From assembly GCF_900167975.1 (NCBI RefSeq), contig NZ_FUZU01000004.1, forward strand, positions 682,001 to 746,000: a stretch of 64,000 nucleotides of DNA. Reading direction: 5' to 3'. The translations under genes and the position numbers were made by a program. Positions 45,865-55,206 of the stretch are shown here, piece by piece (the first letter of the stretch is position 1; every line of letters starts with the position of its first letter). This stretch comes from Ohtaekwangia koreensis (GTDB lineage Bacteria > Bacteroidota > Bacteroidia > Cytophagales > Cyclobacteriaceae). Below the pieces are notes generated by a model that saw only the letters and a program-made list of their open reading frames with translations, was not told where the DNA came from and did not search any database.

Positions 45865-48800
45865 ATGAGTACGGAGACAATTTCATCTTCTAAAACCGAT
45901 CACAAACCGTCCCTGAGCGGACATGTTGCACCCGAGCCGTATCGGCCCAAGAACAAAGTGAGGATTGTAACAGCTGCCAGTTTATTTGATGGACATGATG
46001 CTGCCATTAACATCATGCGCAGAATTATACAGGCAACAGGTTGTGAAGTAATTCACCTGGGCCACGACCGCAGTGTTGAAGAAGTGGTGAACACTGCAAT
46101 ACAAGAAGATGCACAAGCTATAGCGATGACGAGCTACCAGGGCGGGCACAATGAATACTTCAAGTATATGCATGATCTGCTCGTTGAAAAAGGTGCCGGC
46201 CATATCAAAATCTTTGGTGGTGGTGGTGGTGTAATTCTTCCTGACGAAATAAAAGAACTGATGGAGCATGGTATCACACGGATATACTCTCCGGATGATG
46301 GACGTGCATTGGGCTTACAAGGAATGATCAACGACTTGGTGGAGCAAAGTGATTATCCTACCGGTCTTGAAGTAATTCAGGATATAACACAGCTCAATAC
46401 TAAAAATCATCTTCCTATAGCACAGCTTATTTCTGCTGCTGAAAATTATTATGACAAGCATAAAGATGTTTTTGAGCAGGTCAAGAAAAAAGCGTCTGAA
46501 TCAAAGGCACCGATCCTTGGTATAACTGGTACAGGTGGAGCGGGTAAATCTTCCATGGTGGACGAACTGGTGCGAAGATTCCTGATTGATTTTAAAGACA
46601 AGACTATAGGTATAGTTTCCGTTGATCCTTCCAAACGAAAAACCGGAGGCGCTTTACTTGGTGATCGTATCCGTATGAATGCGATTAATAATTCACGGGT
46701 GTTCATGCGCTCACTGGCTACACGACAAAGTAATCTTGCGCTCTCTGCCTACGTGAAGGAAGCTATACAAGTGCTGAAGGCTGCAGGGTATGATCTGATC
46801 ATTCTTGAGACTTCCGGTATAGGGCAAAGTGACACGGAGATTCTTGACCATAGTGATGCATCACTATATGTAATGACTCCGGAATACGGTGCTGCAACAC
46901 AGCTTGAGAAAATCGACATGCTCGATTTTGCTGATGTTATTGCTTTGAACAAATTCGACAAGCGCGGTGCATTGGACGCATTACGCGACGTAAAGAAACA
47001 ATATCAGAGAAATCATCAACTGTGGAATAGTAAGGTAGAAGACATGCCGGTGTTTGGCACCATTGCTTCGCAGTTTAATGATCCAGGTACAAATCAACTT
47101 TATAAACATATACTTGATACCATTGTAGCGAAGACAGGCGCCTCTTTGAAATCTACTTTTGAAATCACCCGGGAAATGTCGGAGAAGATCTTTGTGATTC
47201 CTCCCCACCGAACACGTTATCTCAGCGAGATCTCGGAGAGCAATCGTAGTTTTGATGGCTGGGTGAAAGAGCAGGCTGGTATAGCGCAGAAACTATATGC
47301 TATAGCACTATCTATTCAAACGCTTCAGCAATCATCGTTAGACGATAAAGATCGCATCATTAAAGGACTTCAAGAGCAATACGAAAAATTGAAGCTCGAA
47401 CTTGATCCGAAGAACTATAAATTAATTGATGAATGGAAACAAAAGGTGCAGCAGTATAAAGAGCCACTTTTCAAATTCAAGGTGCGGGATAAAGAGATCG
47501 GTATACAAACGCATTCTGAATCTCTTTCTCATTTGCAAATTCCGAAGGTATCGCTTCCAAAGTATGAAGCGTGGGGCGAATTGTTACAATGGAGTTTACA
47601 GGAGAATGTACCCGGAGAGTTTCCCTATACTGCAGGTATATATCCCTTCAAACGCGAAGGTGAAGATCCTACCCGTATGTTTGCAGGTGAAGGCGGACCT
47701 GAAAGAACGAACCGGAGATTTCATTATGTAAGCATGGCTATGCCTGCAAAACGCTTATCGACTGCATTCGATTCAGTTACTCTTTATGGTAACGATCCGG
47801 ATTATCGTCCGGATATATATGGCAAAATTGGAAACTCCGGGGTAAGTATCTGTTGTCTCGATGATGCCAAAAAATTATATAGTGGTTTTAACCTTGCTGA
47901 TCCGAAGACATCTGTTTCCATGACAATCAATGGTCCGGCTCCGATGTTGCTTGGCTATTTCATGAATGCAGCAATTGATCAGCAGTGCGAAATATATATT
48001 AAGAAAAACGGTCTGGAGGATGAGGTAAAGAATACGATCCGTGAAATTTACAAAGGCCATGAAGGTGAACACCCTGCCTACCAGGGACCACTACCGAAGG
48101 GCAACGATGGATTAGGTTTGATGTTGCTTGGCGTTACAGGCAACCAGGTTTTGCCAACGGAAGTATATACTAAAATCAAAGCAGACACACTATCACAAGT
48201 ACGAGGTACTGTACAGGCTGATATACTCAAAGAAGATCAGGCGCAGAATACATGTATATTCTCCACTGAATTTGCGTTACGTCTCATGGGAGATGTACAA
48301 CAATATTTCATCGATCAGAATGTACGTAATTTCTATTCGGTATCTATATCTGGATATCACATTGCAGAAGCAGGCGCAAACCCGATCACACAATTAGCAT
48401 TTACATTGGCGAATGGTTTCACGTATGTGGAATATTACCTGAGCCGTGGAATGAACATCAACGATTTCGCTCCCAATCTTTCGTTCTTCTTCAGCAATGG
48501 TATAGATCCGGAATATGCAGTGATCGGACGTGTAGCCAGAAGGTTGTGGGCGAAGGCTATGAAGAATAAATACGGTGCGAATGCACGCTCGCAGATGTTG
48601 AAATATCATATACAGACTTCGGGACGCTCGTTGCACGCACAGGAAATAGATTTTAATGATATCCGTACTACGCTGCAGGCGCTTTATGCGATTTACGACA
48701 ACTGCAATTCGCTACACACAAATGCTTACGATGAAGCCATCACTACACCAACAGAAGAAAGTGTACGCAGGGCGATGGCGATACAACTGATCATCAACAA

Positions 48801-49302
48801 AGAATTAGGACTAGCGAAGAATGAAAATCCTTTGCAGGGATCTTTCATTATAGAAGAACTAACAGACCTTGTCGAAGAAGCAGTGCTCACCGAGTTTGAT
48901 CGGATCACGGAACGTGGTGGTGTGCTAGGAGCAATGGAAACCATGTACCAACGTGGCAAGATACAGGAGGAGAGCCTATATTATGAAACACTAAAGCATA
49001 CAGGCGAATATCCGATCATTGGCGTGAATACATTTCTAAGTTCAAAAGGATCGCCTACTATAATTCCGCGGGAAGTAATTCGCGCCACTACGGAAGAGAA
49101 GGAGTATCAGATTAAGATGCTGCGCACATTGCAATCATTCCAGCATACGAAGTCTTCGCAGGCATTGGAGCGCGTACAACAAGCTGCCATTCAAAACAAG
49201 AATATATTTGAGGAACTCATGGAAGCTACAAAGGTTTGCTCACTTGGACAGATCACGAAAGCGTTGTTCGAGGTAGGTGGGCAGTATAGACGGAACATGT
49301 AA
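45865..49302 (+). CDS. icmF: Fused isobutyryl-CoA mutase
   Basis: A 1145-residue fusion of three parts: a cobalamin-binding domain (about 30-165, with FDGHDAAIN as the DxHxx motif); a MeaI/MeaB-type GTPase chaperone (about 195-440, P-loop GTGGAGKSS); and a mutase substrate domain (about 560-1130). Two residues that separate isobutyryl-CoA mutase from methylmalonyl-CoA mutase are the isobutyryl type: F606 in TRMFAGEG (methylmalonyl enzymes have Tyr) and Q794 in AQNTCIF (methylmalonyl enzymes have Arg). The reaction interconverts isobutyryl-CoA and n-butyryl-CoA using adenosylcobalamin. The start is the ATG at 45865; a TTG two codons earlier was rejected. It stands alone on the plus strand. Confidence 0.95.
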   Translation: MSTETISSSKTDHKPSLSGHVAPEPYRPKNKVRIVTAASLFDGHDAAINIMRRIIQATGCEVIHLGHDRSVEEVVNTAIQEDAQAIAMTSYQGGHNEYFKYMHDLLVEKGAGHIKIFGGGGGVILPDEIKELMEHGITRIYSPDDGRALGLQGMINDLVEQSDYPTGLEVIQDITQLNTKNHLPIAQLISAAENYYDKHKDVFEQVKKKASESKAPILGITGTGGAGKSSMVDELVRRFLIDFKDKTIGIVSVDPSKRKTGGALLGDRIRMNAINNSRVFMRSLATRQSNLALSAYVKEAIQVLKAAGYDLIILETSGIGQSDTEILDHSDASLYVMTPEYGAATQLEKIDMLDFADVIALNKFDKRGALDALRDVKKQYQRNHQLWNSKVEDMPVFGTIASQFNDPGTNQLYKHILDTIVAKTGASLKSTFEITREMSEKIFVIPPHRTRYLSEISESNRSFDGWVKEQAGIAQKLYAIALSIQTLQQSSLDDKDRIIKGLQEQYEKLKLELDPKNYKLIDEWKQKVQQYKEPLFKFKVRDKEIGIQTHSESLSHLQIPKVSLPKYEAWGELLQWSLQENVPGEFPYTAGIYPFKREGEDPTRMFAGEGGPERTNRRFHYVSMAMPAKRLSTAFDSVTLYGNDPDYRPDIYGKIGNSGVSICCLDDAKKLYSGFNLADPKTSVSMTINGPAPMLLGYFMNAAIDQQCEIYIKKNGLEDEVKNTIREIYKGHEGEHPAYQGPLPKGNDGLGLMLLGVTGNQVLPTEVYTKIKADTLSQVRGTVQADILKEDQAQNTCIFSTEFALRLMGDVQQYFIDQNVRNFYSVSISGYHIAEAGANPITQLAFTLANGFTYVEYYLSRGMNINDFAPNLSFFFSNGIDPEYAVIGRVARRLWAKAMKNKYGANARSQMLKYHIQTSGRSLHAQEIDFNDIRTTLQALYAIYDNCNSLHTNAYDEAITTPTEESVRRAMAIQLIINKELGLAKNENPLQGSFIIEELTDLVEEAVLTEFDRITERGGVLGAMETMYQRGKIQEESLYYETLKHTGEYPIIGVNTFLSSKGSPTIIPREVIRATTEEKEYQIKMLRTLQSFQHTKSSQALERVQQAAIQNKNIFEELMEATKVCSLGQITKALFEVGGQYRRNM

Positions 49303-49322
49303 GTCCGCTCGATTAAATACAT

Positions 49323-49461
49323 TCTCCCGCAGACTTCGCAGATAGACGCAGATTTTAAATGCAATTTTATCTTCGCCTCAACCTCTGGATGCTCTACAGA
49401 AAGAAAAATGCACCTATATATAGGTGCATTTTCTGCGTTAATCTGCGAAGTCTGCGGGAGA
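49323..49461. repeat. REP/MITE-like inverted repeat with inner palindrome
   Basis: A 139-base element. Its outer arms are a perfect 21-base inverted repeat (49323-49343 and 49441-49461) containing the core CAGACTTCGCAGAT, and pairing continues imperfectly inwards through ACGCAGA. Inside it, 49405-49432 is a perfect 28-base palindrome centred on TATATA. It fills the gap between the convergent icmF and TPR genes. It has no coding capacity and resembles dispersed palindromic elements, or a large bidirectional terminator. Confidence 0.7.
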
Positions 49462-49493
49462 TAAAAACCAGCTACATATAGCTATCAAGCACT

Positions 49494-50342
49494 TCACTCC
49501 GCTCCGTAGCAATACTCTTTCAGGTAATCAGCAGCGTCATCAAAACCTGCGTTAAAAGCTTTTCTAAGACAACTGCAACCTTCATCTTGCTGTCCCTCTA
49601 TTTCTACAAGCGCTGCACCTTTGTAAAATAACAGCGTAGCATTGGCGGGTTCATACTTCAGTCCTTTATTAATATACTGTAGGGACAACGCATACGCTCC
49701 TTGTTCGAGGCATAACGATCCCGCATAGAGGTAGGGTTGTACAAAGGATGGTTGTTGAGCAATGACACGATCGAATACGATCAATGCACTGTCCGGGTTG
49801 TTTTGATAGTAGTACGTCAGTCCAAGGAATGATTCTATTTCCGGGTTCGGCTGTTGTTGCAGTAAAGCACGAAGATCGGATTGAGCCTTTTTATACTCAC
49901 CGGCATCCATTAGTACAGATGCTCTCCAGCGGATCAACTCGGGATTACCAGGACTTTGTTCGATGAATTCATTTAGATCCGCAAGCTGTGCTGTATGATC
50001 ACCAAGTTCCTGGTTGATATATATACGTAGTAACTTAGCCTGTTGATCCGGCACACGCTCCAGGTATTGATTTACATCACGAAGCGATTTTTCAAAATCT
50101 TGCATACCATAATACGCGTAAGCCCGCTTATAGAGTACGCGATAATCTTCATCTGTCTTGAGTTTTGATTTATCAATGATCTTATCATATAGCTTAATCG
50201 CATCAGCAAATTTCTCCTGTGATACGAGTGTATCGGCATACGTTTCCCAGGCTACTGCCTCGTTTGCTTTGCCTTGACCCGCTACAAAAAAAGAACTCAT
50301 CACCAGAAGTATGGTGATGAGTCTAGATATTTTATTACTCAT
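49494..50342 (-). CDS. Exported tetratricopeptide-repeat protein
   Basis: A 282-residue protein with a signal peptide (about residues 1-26, SSFFVAGQG) and at least five TPR-like helix pairs; good examples are AVAWETYADTLVSQEKFADA, YKRAYAYYGMQDFEKSLRDV and LLFYKGAALVEIEGQ. TPR proteins mediate protein contacts. The C-terminus has two Cys residues (GCSCLRKAFNAGFDDAADYL). The ATG lies 3 bases after the typA stop region on the same strand, so it is co-transcribed with typA as the downstream gene. Confidence 0.85.
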   Translation of the reverse strand: MSNKISRLITILLVMSSFFVAGQGKANEAVAWETYADTLVSQEKFADAIKLYDKIIDKSKLKTDEDYRVLYKRAYAYYGMQDFEKSLRDVNQYLERVPDQQAKLLRIYINQELGDHTAQLADLNEFIEQSPGNPELIRWRASVLMDAGEYKKAQSDLRALLQQQPNPEIESFLGLTYYYQNNPDSALIVFDRVIAQQPSFVQPYLYAGSLCLEQGAYALSLQYINKGLKYEPANATLLFYKGAALVEIEGQQDEGCSCLRKAFNAGFDDAADYLKEYCYGAE

Positions 50343-50345
50343 TCG

Positions 50346-52154
50346 TTATGACTGTTTTCCAAAGCGTTTACGATCCGTCTCATTTAAATAGATCTTACGT
50401 AAACGAATAGATTTAGGTGTCACTTCTACATACTCATCTGACTGAATATATTCCAATGCTTCTTCCAAAGTATGTTTCAATGGAGGAGCAATTTTCATTT
50501 TCTCGTCAGAACCTGAAGCACGCATGTTGGTTAGCTTCTTGGTTTTAGTAACGTTGATCACCAAGTCACCACTACGGCTATGTTCTCCAATTACCTGACC
50601 TTCGTAAACAGCTTCACCTGGGTTGATAAAGAATTTACCACGATCCTGTAAGTTGTGCAAGCTGTAAGCGATCGCTTCACCTTGCTCCATTACGATCAAC
50701 GATCCGTTGATACGACCAGGAATTTCACCTTTGTATGGTTGATATTCTTTGAAACGGTGTGTTACCACAGCTTCACCAGCCGTTACGTTCAACAGGTAAT
50801 TTCTCAATCCCATTATACCTCTTGAAGGAATCAGGAATTTCAAAATCATACGATCTGCCTTCGGTTCCATATTCAGCATCTCACCTTTACGCATCGATAC
50901 TGTTTCAATTGCCTTTCCGGCAACAACTTCTGGCAAGTCGATTGTTAATTCTTCAACAGGTTCACATTTAACACCGTCAATTTCACGGAAAATTACCTGC
51001 GGCTGACCGATCTGAAGTTCATATCCTTCGCGGCGCATAGTCTCGATCAATACAGACAAGTGAAGAACACCACGTCCGAATACCATGAAACTATCCGCCG
51101 AACCGGTTTCACCCAATCGAAGGGCAAGGTTCTTTTCCAATTCTTTTTCAAGACGCTCTCTGATGTGACGGGAAGTAACAAACTTTCCTTCTTTAGCATA
51201 AAAAGGCGAGTTGTTAATCGTGAAGAGCATACTCATTGTTGGCTCATCAATGGCGATGGCTTTCAATGCTTCTGGCTTTTCTGGATCTGCAACGGTATCA
51301 CCGATGTCAAAACCTTCAAGTCCTACCAATGCACAAATCTCACCGGCATTTACTTCTTCTACTTTTTTCTTTTCAAATCCTTCGAACACGTAAACTTCTT
51401 TGATACGAGTTTTCACGATTGCTCCATCGCGTTTTACCAGCACTATCTGCTGACCAGGTTTTACTGTTCCGCGTTGTACACGTCCGATGGCCACACGACC
51501 GATGTATGCAGAGTACTCCAGTGATGTAATCATCATCTGGGTTGTTCCGTGATCAATTTTCGGTTCGGGAATATATTGTATGACACCTTCCAATAATGGC
51601 GTAATGCTGTCGGTAGGAGTTTTCCAATCTGTACTCATCCAGCCATTCTTGGCAGAACCATAGAATGTAGGAAAGTTCAGCTGATCTTCGTTAGCATCCA
51701 GGGCAAACATAAGTTCAAATACCTGCTCATGCACTTCATCAGGGGTACAGTTTTGCTTATCTACTTTATTAATAACCAGAATTGGTTTTAAGCCAAGTTG
51801 TAACGCTTTCTGTAATACGAAGCGAGTCTGTGGCATTGGACCTTCAAACGCATCCACCAACAACAAACAGCCATCGGCCATGTTGAGTACGCGTTCTACT
51901 TCTCCTCCAAAGTCACTGTGACCGGGTGTATCAATAACGTTGATCTTGTAATCTTTGTAACGAACGGATACGTTCTTGGCAAGAATAGTGATACCACGCT
52001 CACGTTCCAGGTCGTTGCTGTCCATGATCAGCTCACCTGGGGTCTCATGGTCTTTAAAAAGTTTACCTGCCATAAGAAGTTTATCCACCAAAGTGGTCTT
52101 ACCGTGGTCTACGTGGGCAATAATCGCGATGTTCCTGATCTTGTTAACGTCCAT
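50346..52154 (-). CDS. typA: Ribosome-associated GTPase TypA/BipA
   Basis: A 602-residue translational GTPase of the EF-G superfamily. G1 is [11 protein letters not shown]2 RGITI, G3 [12 protein letters not shown] and G4 NKVDK; the TypA-specific C-terminal domain follows (about 480-602, ending in [15 protein letters not shown]). TypA aids 50S assembly and growth at low temperature or stress. Length and all GTPase motifs are normal. The downstream TPR gene is only a few bases away. Confidence 0.97.
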   Translation of the reverse strand: MDVNKIRNIAIIAHVDHGKTTLVDKLLMAGKLFKDHETPGELIMDSNDLERERGITILAKNVSVRYKDYKINVIDTPGHSDFGGEVERVLNMADGCLLLVDAFEGPMPQTRFVLQKALQLGLKPILVINKVDKQNCTPDEVHEQVFELMFALDANEDQLNFPTFYGSAKNGWMSTDWKTPTDSITPLLEGVIQYIPEPKIDHGTTQMMITSLEYSAYIGRVAIGRVQRGTVKPGQQIVLVKRDGAIVKTRIKEVYVFEGFEKKKVEEVNAGEICALVGLEGFDIGDTVADPEKPEALKAIAIDEPTMSMLFTINNSPFYAKEGKFVTSRHIRERLEKELEKNLALRLGETGSADSFMVFGRGVLHLSVLIETMRREGYELQIGQPQVIFREIDGVKCEPVEELTIDLPEVVAGKAIETVSMRKGEMLNMEPKADRMILKFLIPSRGIMGLRNYLLNVTAGEAVVTHRFKEYQPYKGEIPGRINGSLIVMEQGEAIAYSLHNLQDRGKFFINPGEAVYEGQVIGEHSRSGDLVINVTKTKKLTNMRASGSDEKMKIAPPLKHTLEEALEYIQSDEYVEVTPKSIRLRKIYLNETDRKRFGKQS

Positions 52155-52396
52155 AAATCGTCAAATTCCTCTTTTTTTTCTTGAATTGAGGCGCAAAGAT
52201 AGCCTTTTTTACTGCACTCTCCACGCCTCTTTCACAACTGTTTTAATTTTAACATGGTAATTCACAGAAACATGAGTTATAATCTACGCGAAAGCTTACC
52301 ATCAGTGAAGGTATTTTCGCTCTAAATGAAACATTATAAGGCCAAATCCGATTCGGCTTACTATAATTACTGATCACAATTTTTTTCAAAAAGAAA

Positions 52397-53296
52397 ATGA
52401 CGAAGCGCGTTAAATTTGATTTCGAGATTTATTTCACGAACGGAGGCGGCATAAAAGGCGAAGATTTCCGATTGGATATTGCCGGAGATGACATTACGGA
52501 CAAGGAACTTGCCGACTATTTGGTTGATGATATGCGCCTGCTGATGGTGGGCGAAACCAAAATTCTCAATAAAGAAATAATCTCTGAGGCTCATAAACGA
52601 AAGCCCTTCAACGAGAATGCAGGTAAAAGTCTATTTGTAGATCTCAGTCATACTATTGAACATGGACTTGTTACCTATAAAGGACTCCCTGCTCCTATCG
52701 TCTGCGATTATCTGAGCCGTGAAGACTCCAAAAAATTCTATGAAGAAGGCGCGCAATTTCAGATTGGCAAAATTGAAATGGTGACGAATACAGGTACATA
52801 TATAGATTGTCCGTTTCACCGATTTGAAAATGGGAAAGATCTTTCAGAAGTAGCATTGGAAGCTTTCGCTGATCTCCCCGCCATTGTCATTCGTGTACCC
52901 TTCAAGGAAACACTAGCAGTTACGGTTGATCATTTGAAAAATCATGAAATCAGAAATCGTGCAGTACTCATCCATACAGGCTGGGGCGATGCACATTGGA
53001 ACACAGAATTATACTACGAGAATCATCCCTTCGTAACAAAAGAGGCAGCAGCATATTTGCGCGATTGTCACGTAAAGCTTGTTGGGATTGATTCGCACAA
53101 CATCGATGATACCCGAGGAAAAACGCGACCGGTACACACTACATTATTAGGGGCAGATATACTCATTGTAGAGCACTTGTGTAATCTATCGCTGTTGCCT
53201 GCAGATGGTTTTACATTCAGTGCAGTGCCTCCGAAATTCAAAGGAGTCGGTACATTTCCGGTGCGGGCTATGGCAAAGCTGAATAGTATAGCTTGA
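52397..53296 (+). CDS. Cyclase-family (kynurenine-formamidase-like) protein with N-terminal extension
   Basis: A 299-residue protein. Residues about 78-298 have the cyclase fold: LFVDLSHTIEHGLVTYKG, VLIHTGWGDAHW and GIDSHNIDD. The metal-binding signature HxGTHxDxPxH is changed to N131-T-G-T-Y135-I-D137-C-P-F-H141, so two of the usual His ligands are Asn and Tyr. An N-terminal domain of about 75 residues (KFDFEIYFTNGGGIKGEDFR at the start) precedes it and is not part of the standard enzyme. Hydrolase activity cannot be assumed. It is divergent from typA and followed by a small exported protein gene. Confidence 0.8.
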   Translation: MTKRVKFDFEIYFTNGGGIKGEDFRLDIAGDDITDKELADYLVDDMRLLMVGETKILNKEIISEAHKRKPFNENAGKSLFVDLSHTIEHGLVTYKGLPAPIVCDYLSREDSKKFYEEGAQFQIGKIEMVTNTGTYIDCPFHRFENGKDLSEVALEAFADLPAIVIRVPFKETLAVTVDHLKNHEIRNRAVLIHTGWGDAHWNTELYYENHPFVTKEAAAYLRDCHVKLVGIDSHNIDDTRGKTRPVHTTLLGADILIVEHLCNLSLLPADGFTFSAVPPKFKGVGTFPVRAMAKLNSIA

Positions 53297-53330
53297 GAAT
53301 TCCATCATCATCAACTTAAAATATATACTT

Positions 53331-53963
53331 ATGATCAAGAAACTATATATTCTGTTTGCATTTTTCTTCGTGGTTGCCGCAGCATCCGCGCAGTCGTTTG
53401 AAGGAAAAATTAGTTACCAAAATAAATATAAAAGTAAACTTCCAAATGTTACGGATGAGCAGTTCAATGCTATGATGGGAACCACACAAGATTATTTCAT
53501 AAAAGGCTCCCAGTATAAAATCAACACGAACGGAACATTTTTTCAATGGCAAATCTATATTCCAAAGGATAATAAGTTGTATAACAAAATTGCAAATTCT
53601 GAAGCGCTGTTGTGGATTGATGCCTCCACCAATTCCGATGAACTGATCAAAGTTGAGACCAAGAAAAATGCCGTTGTAGTGTTGGGACATTCCTGTGATG
53701 AAATAACACTCCATTGTAAATCCGGAGTTCAGAGGTATTATTATAGCACAAAACTCAAGGTTGACCCTAAGCCATTCGCTAACTTAAAATACGAGAATTT
53801 TTATGAGTATATATCCCGGGCGCAAGCGTTGCCTCTAAAAATGAGTATTGAAACTCCGCAGTTCATTCTGGAAAGTATAGCAACAGAAGTAAAGCCAATG
53901 TCGCTCGATGCCAAACTGTTTACACTGCCGGAAGGCACTAAACTTGAAAAGAGTCCGTATTAA
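53331..53963 (+). CDS. Exported DUF4412-like protein
   Basis: A 210-residue protein with a signal peptide (MIKKLYILFAFFFVVAAASAQ is its extent; cleavage after SAQ). The mature part repeats antiparallel strands (FEGKISYQNKY, DYFIKGSQYKI and NKLYNKI) in the manner of DUF4412/outer-membrane lipoprotein-carrier-like folds. Function is unknown. It starts 34 bases after the cyclase gene on the same strand, so they could be co-transcribed. Confidence 0.7.
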   Translation: MIKKLYILFAFFFVVAAASAQSFEGKISYQNKYKSKLPNVTDEQFNAMMGTTQDYFIKGSQYKINTNGTFFQWQIYIPKDNKLYNKIANSEALLWIDASTNSDELIKVETKKNAVVVLGHSCDEITLHCKSGVQRYYYSTKLKVDPKPFANLKYENFYEYISRAQALPLKMSIETPQFILESIATEVKPMSLDAKLFTLPEGTKLEKSPY

Positions 53964-53984
53964 AGCCGAAGTATATGTATATAT

Positions 53985-54019
53985 CAATTGCCTGATCACC
54001 GATGGTGACCGGGCAATTG
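53985..54019. terminator. Near-perfect hairpin overlapping the phosphodiesterase stop codon
   Basis: Sixteen-base arms (53985-54000 and 54004-54019) with a 3-base loop GAT, one G-U pair and one mismatch. The right arm encodes the last codons of the minus-strand phosphodiesterase, and the left part contains its stop. It also lies 22 bases after the stop of the plus-strand DUF4412-like gene. It is strong but lacks a U-tract; probably a bidirectional terminator. Confidence 0.55.
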
Positions 54020-55117
54020 ACTATCGCTAAGTAAGTTTGGAGTAAACATTCTTTCAATCACCTCTCCCACCGGTTCTTCATTCTGATATACAACTCCCAG
54101 AAATGCTGCTATAGTTTTTGCCGCCTGCTTCTGAAAATATTGCGCTTCATTTTTCATTTCTCCCAATGGAGGAGTATCCGGACCTATCACTGCAAACCAC
54201 ATCTGACTGGAGCCTGTTATTAAACGGCCATGATTCTTCCATCCTTTCTTTCCTGCAGTGCCGCGACCATGATCGGTGGTTATGAGCAGAGTCGTTTTGT
54301 CCTTATAATCTTGTTGTGACTGAATCCATTCCCACAGTCGTGCAATCATCTCATCCGTACGGTGCGCAGCTTTCAGGTATTCATCATAACGTCCACCATG
54401 CCCGTGTTCATCGGTTTCATCCAGGCTGATAAAGAGTATATGTGGACGCGCCCGTTTCAGATACTCGAATGCATATTGAAATGTGAATGCATCGTATCGA
54501 TCGCCATAAGGATTCTTCACTACGCGTTGCAAATCATTTAAAAGATTTTCCTGCGCGGAAAGTGAATCGGCTGTGGCTGCTTCCTCTCCACCATTTACAT
54601 ATATACCGGAAGACTGCTCCCGTACAACGGCAGGTATAACATCCCATGTAGAGAACACCGCTACGCTTCCCTTAAATGCAGGTTGCTCATCTATATAGTT
54701 AAGCACGGTATAATTGGGATTCTCGATTTTGTTATTTGACCGGATACGCTTGTCTACAAAACCGACCAGCATTTCGCTATAGCCGGGATATGAGAACCAA
54801 TACGGATTAGCGCAATTGACACGATTACCAAGATTACGATTTCCATACAGCTGGCCTTCATTGCCGATAACACTCCAGAAGAATGGCAAGAGTTTTTCTC
54901 TCCGCACAACGTATGAGCTATCCCAAAACTGCTCCACAACTTTTTTATCCTTTACAAACTCTTTGTTATACAAAAGAGATGAATCTGCACCTTCAAATAA
55001 TTCTGTCCAACGGAAACCATCCAATGTTAGCAAGATGACATTCTCTGTCTGGCGCTCCTGCGCAAAGACACAGGAGCAACAACCCACCAGACATAGTTGA
55101 AAAAATCTTTTAAACAT
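53996..55117 (-). CDS. Exported type I phosphodiesterase of the alkaline phosphatase superfamily
   Basis: A 373-residue exported protein (signal peptide about 1-19, VFAQ). Metal-binding residues are seen in VILLTLDGFRWTELF, in the segment SLDETDEHGHGGRYDEYL, and in LLITTDHGRG. The probable nucleophile is a Ser in SYPGYSEML, in the place of the Thr/Ser nucleophile of nucleotide pyrophosphatase/phosphodiesterases. It probably hydrolyses phosphate esters at the cell surface or periplasm. It is the most distal gene of the SusC/SusD locus, with 89 bases to the next gene, which gives weak evidence for co-transcription. Confidence 0.82.
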   Translation of the reverse strand: MFKRFFQLCLVGCCSCVFAQERQTENVILLTLDGFRWTELFEGADSSLLYNKEFVKDKKVVEQFWDSSYVVRREKLLPFFWSVIGNEGQLYGNRNLGNRVNCANPYWFSYPGYSEMLVGFVDKRIRSNNKIENPNYTVLNYIDEQPAFKGSVAVFSTWDVIPAVVREQSSGIYVNGGEEAATADSLSAQENLLNDLQRVVKNPYGDRYDAFTFQYAFEYLKRARPHILFISLDETDEHGHGGRYDEYLKAAHRTDEMIARLWEWIQSQQDYKDKTTLLITTDHGRGTAGKKGWKNHGRLITGSSQMWFAVIGPDTPPLGEMKNEAQYFQKQAAKTIAAFLGVVYQNEEPVGEVIERMFTPNLLSDSQLPGHHR

Positions 55118-55206
55118 GTCCGAAGATGCAACAACAGTATTACTTGATGATTAGTATAGATTTATACCTGTGTTAGATAATGATCACGGCAAAATGAAGA
55201 AGGGTA

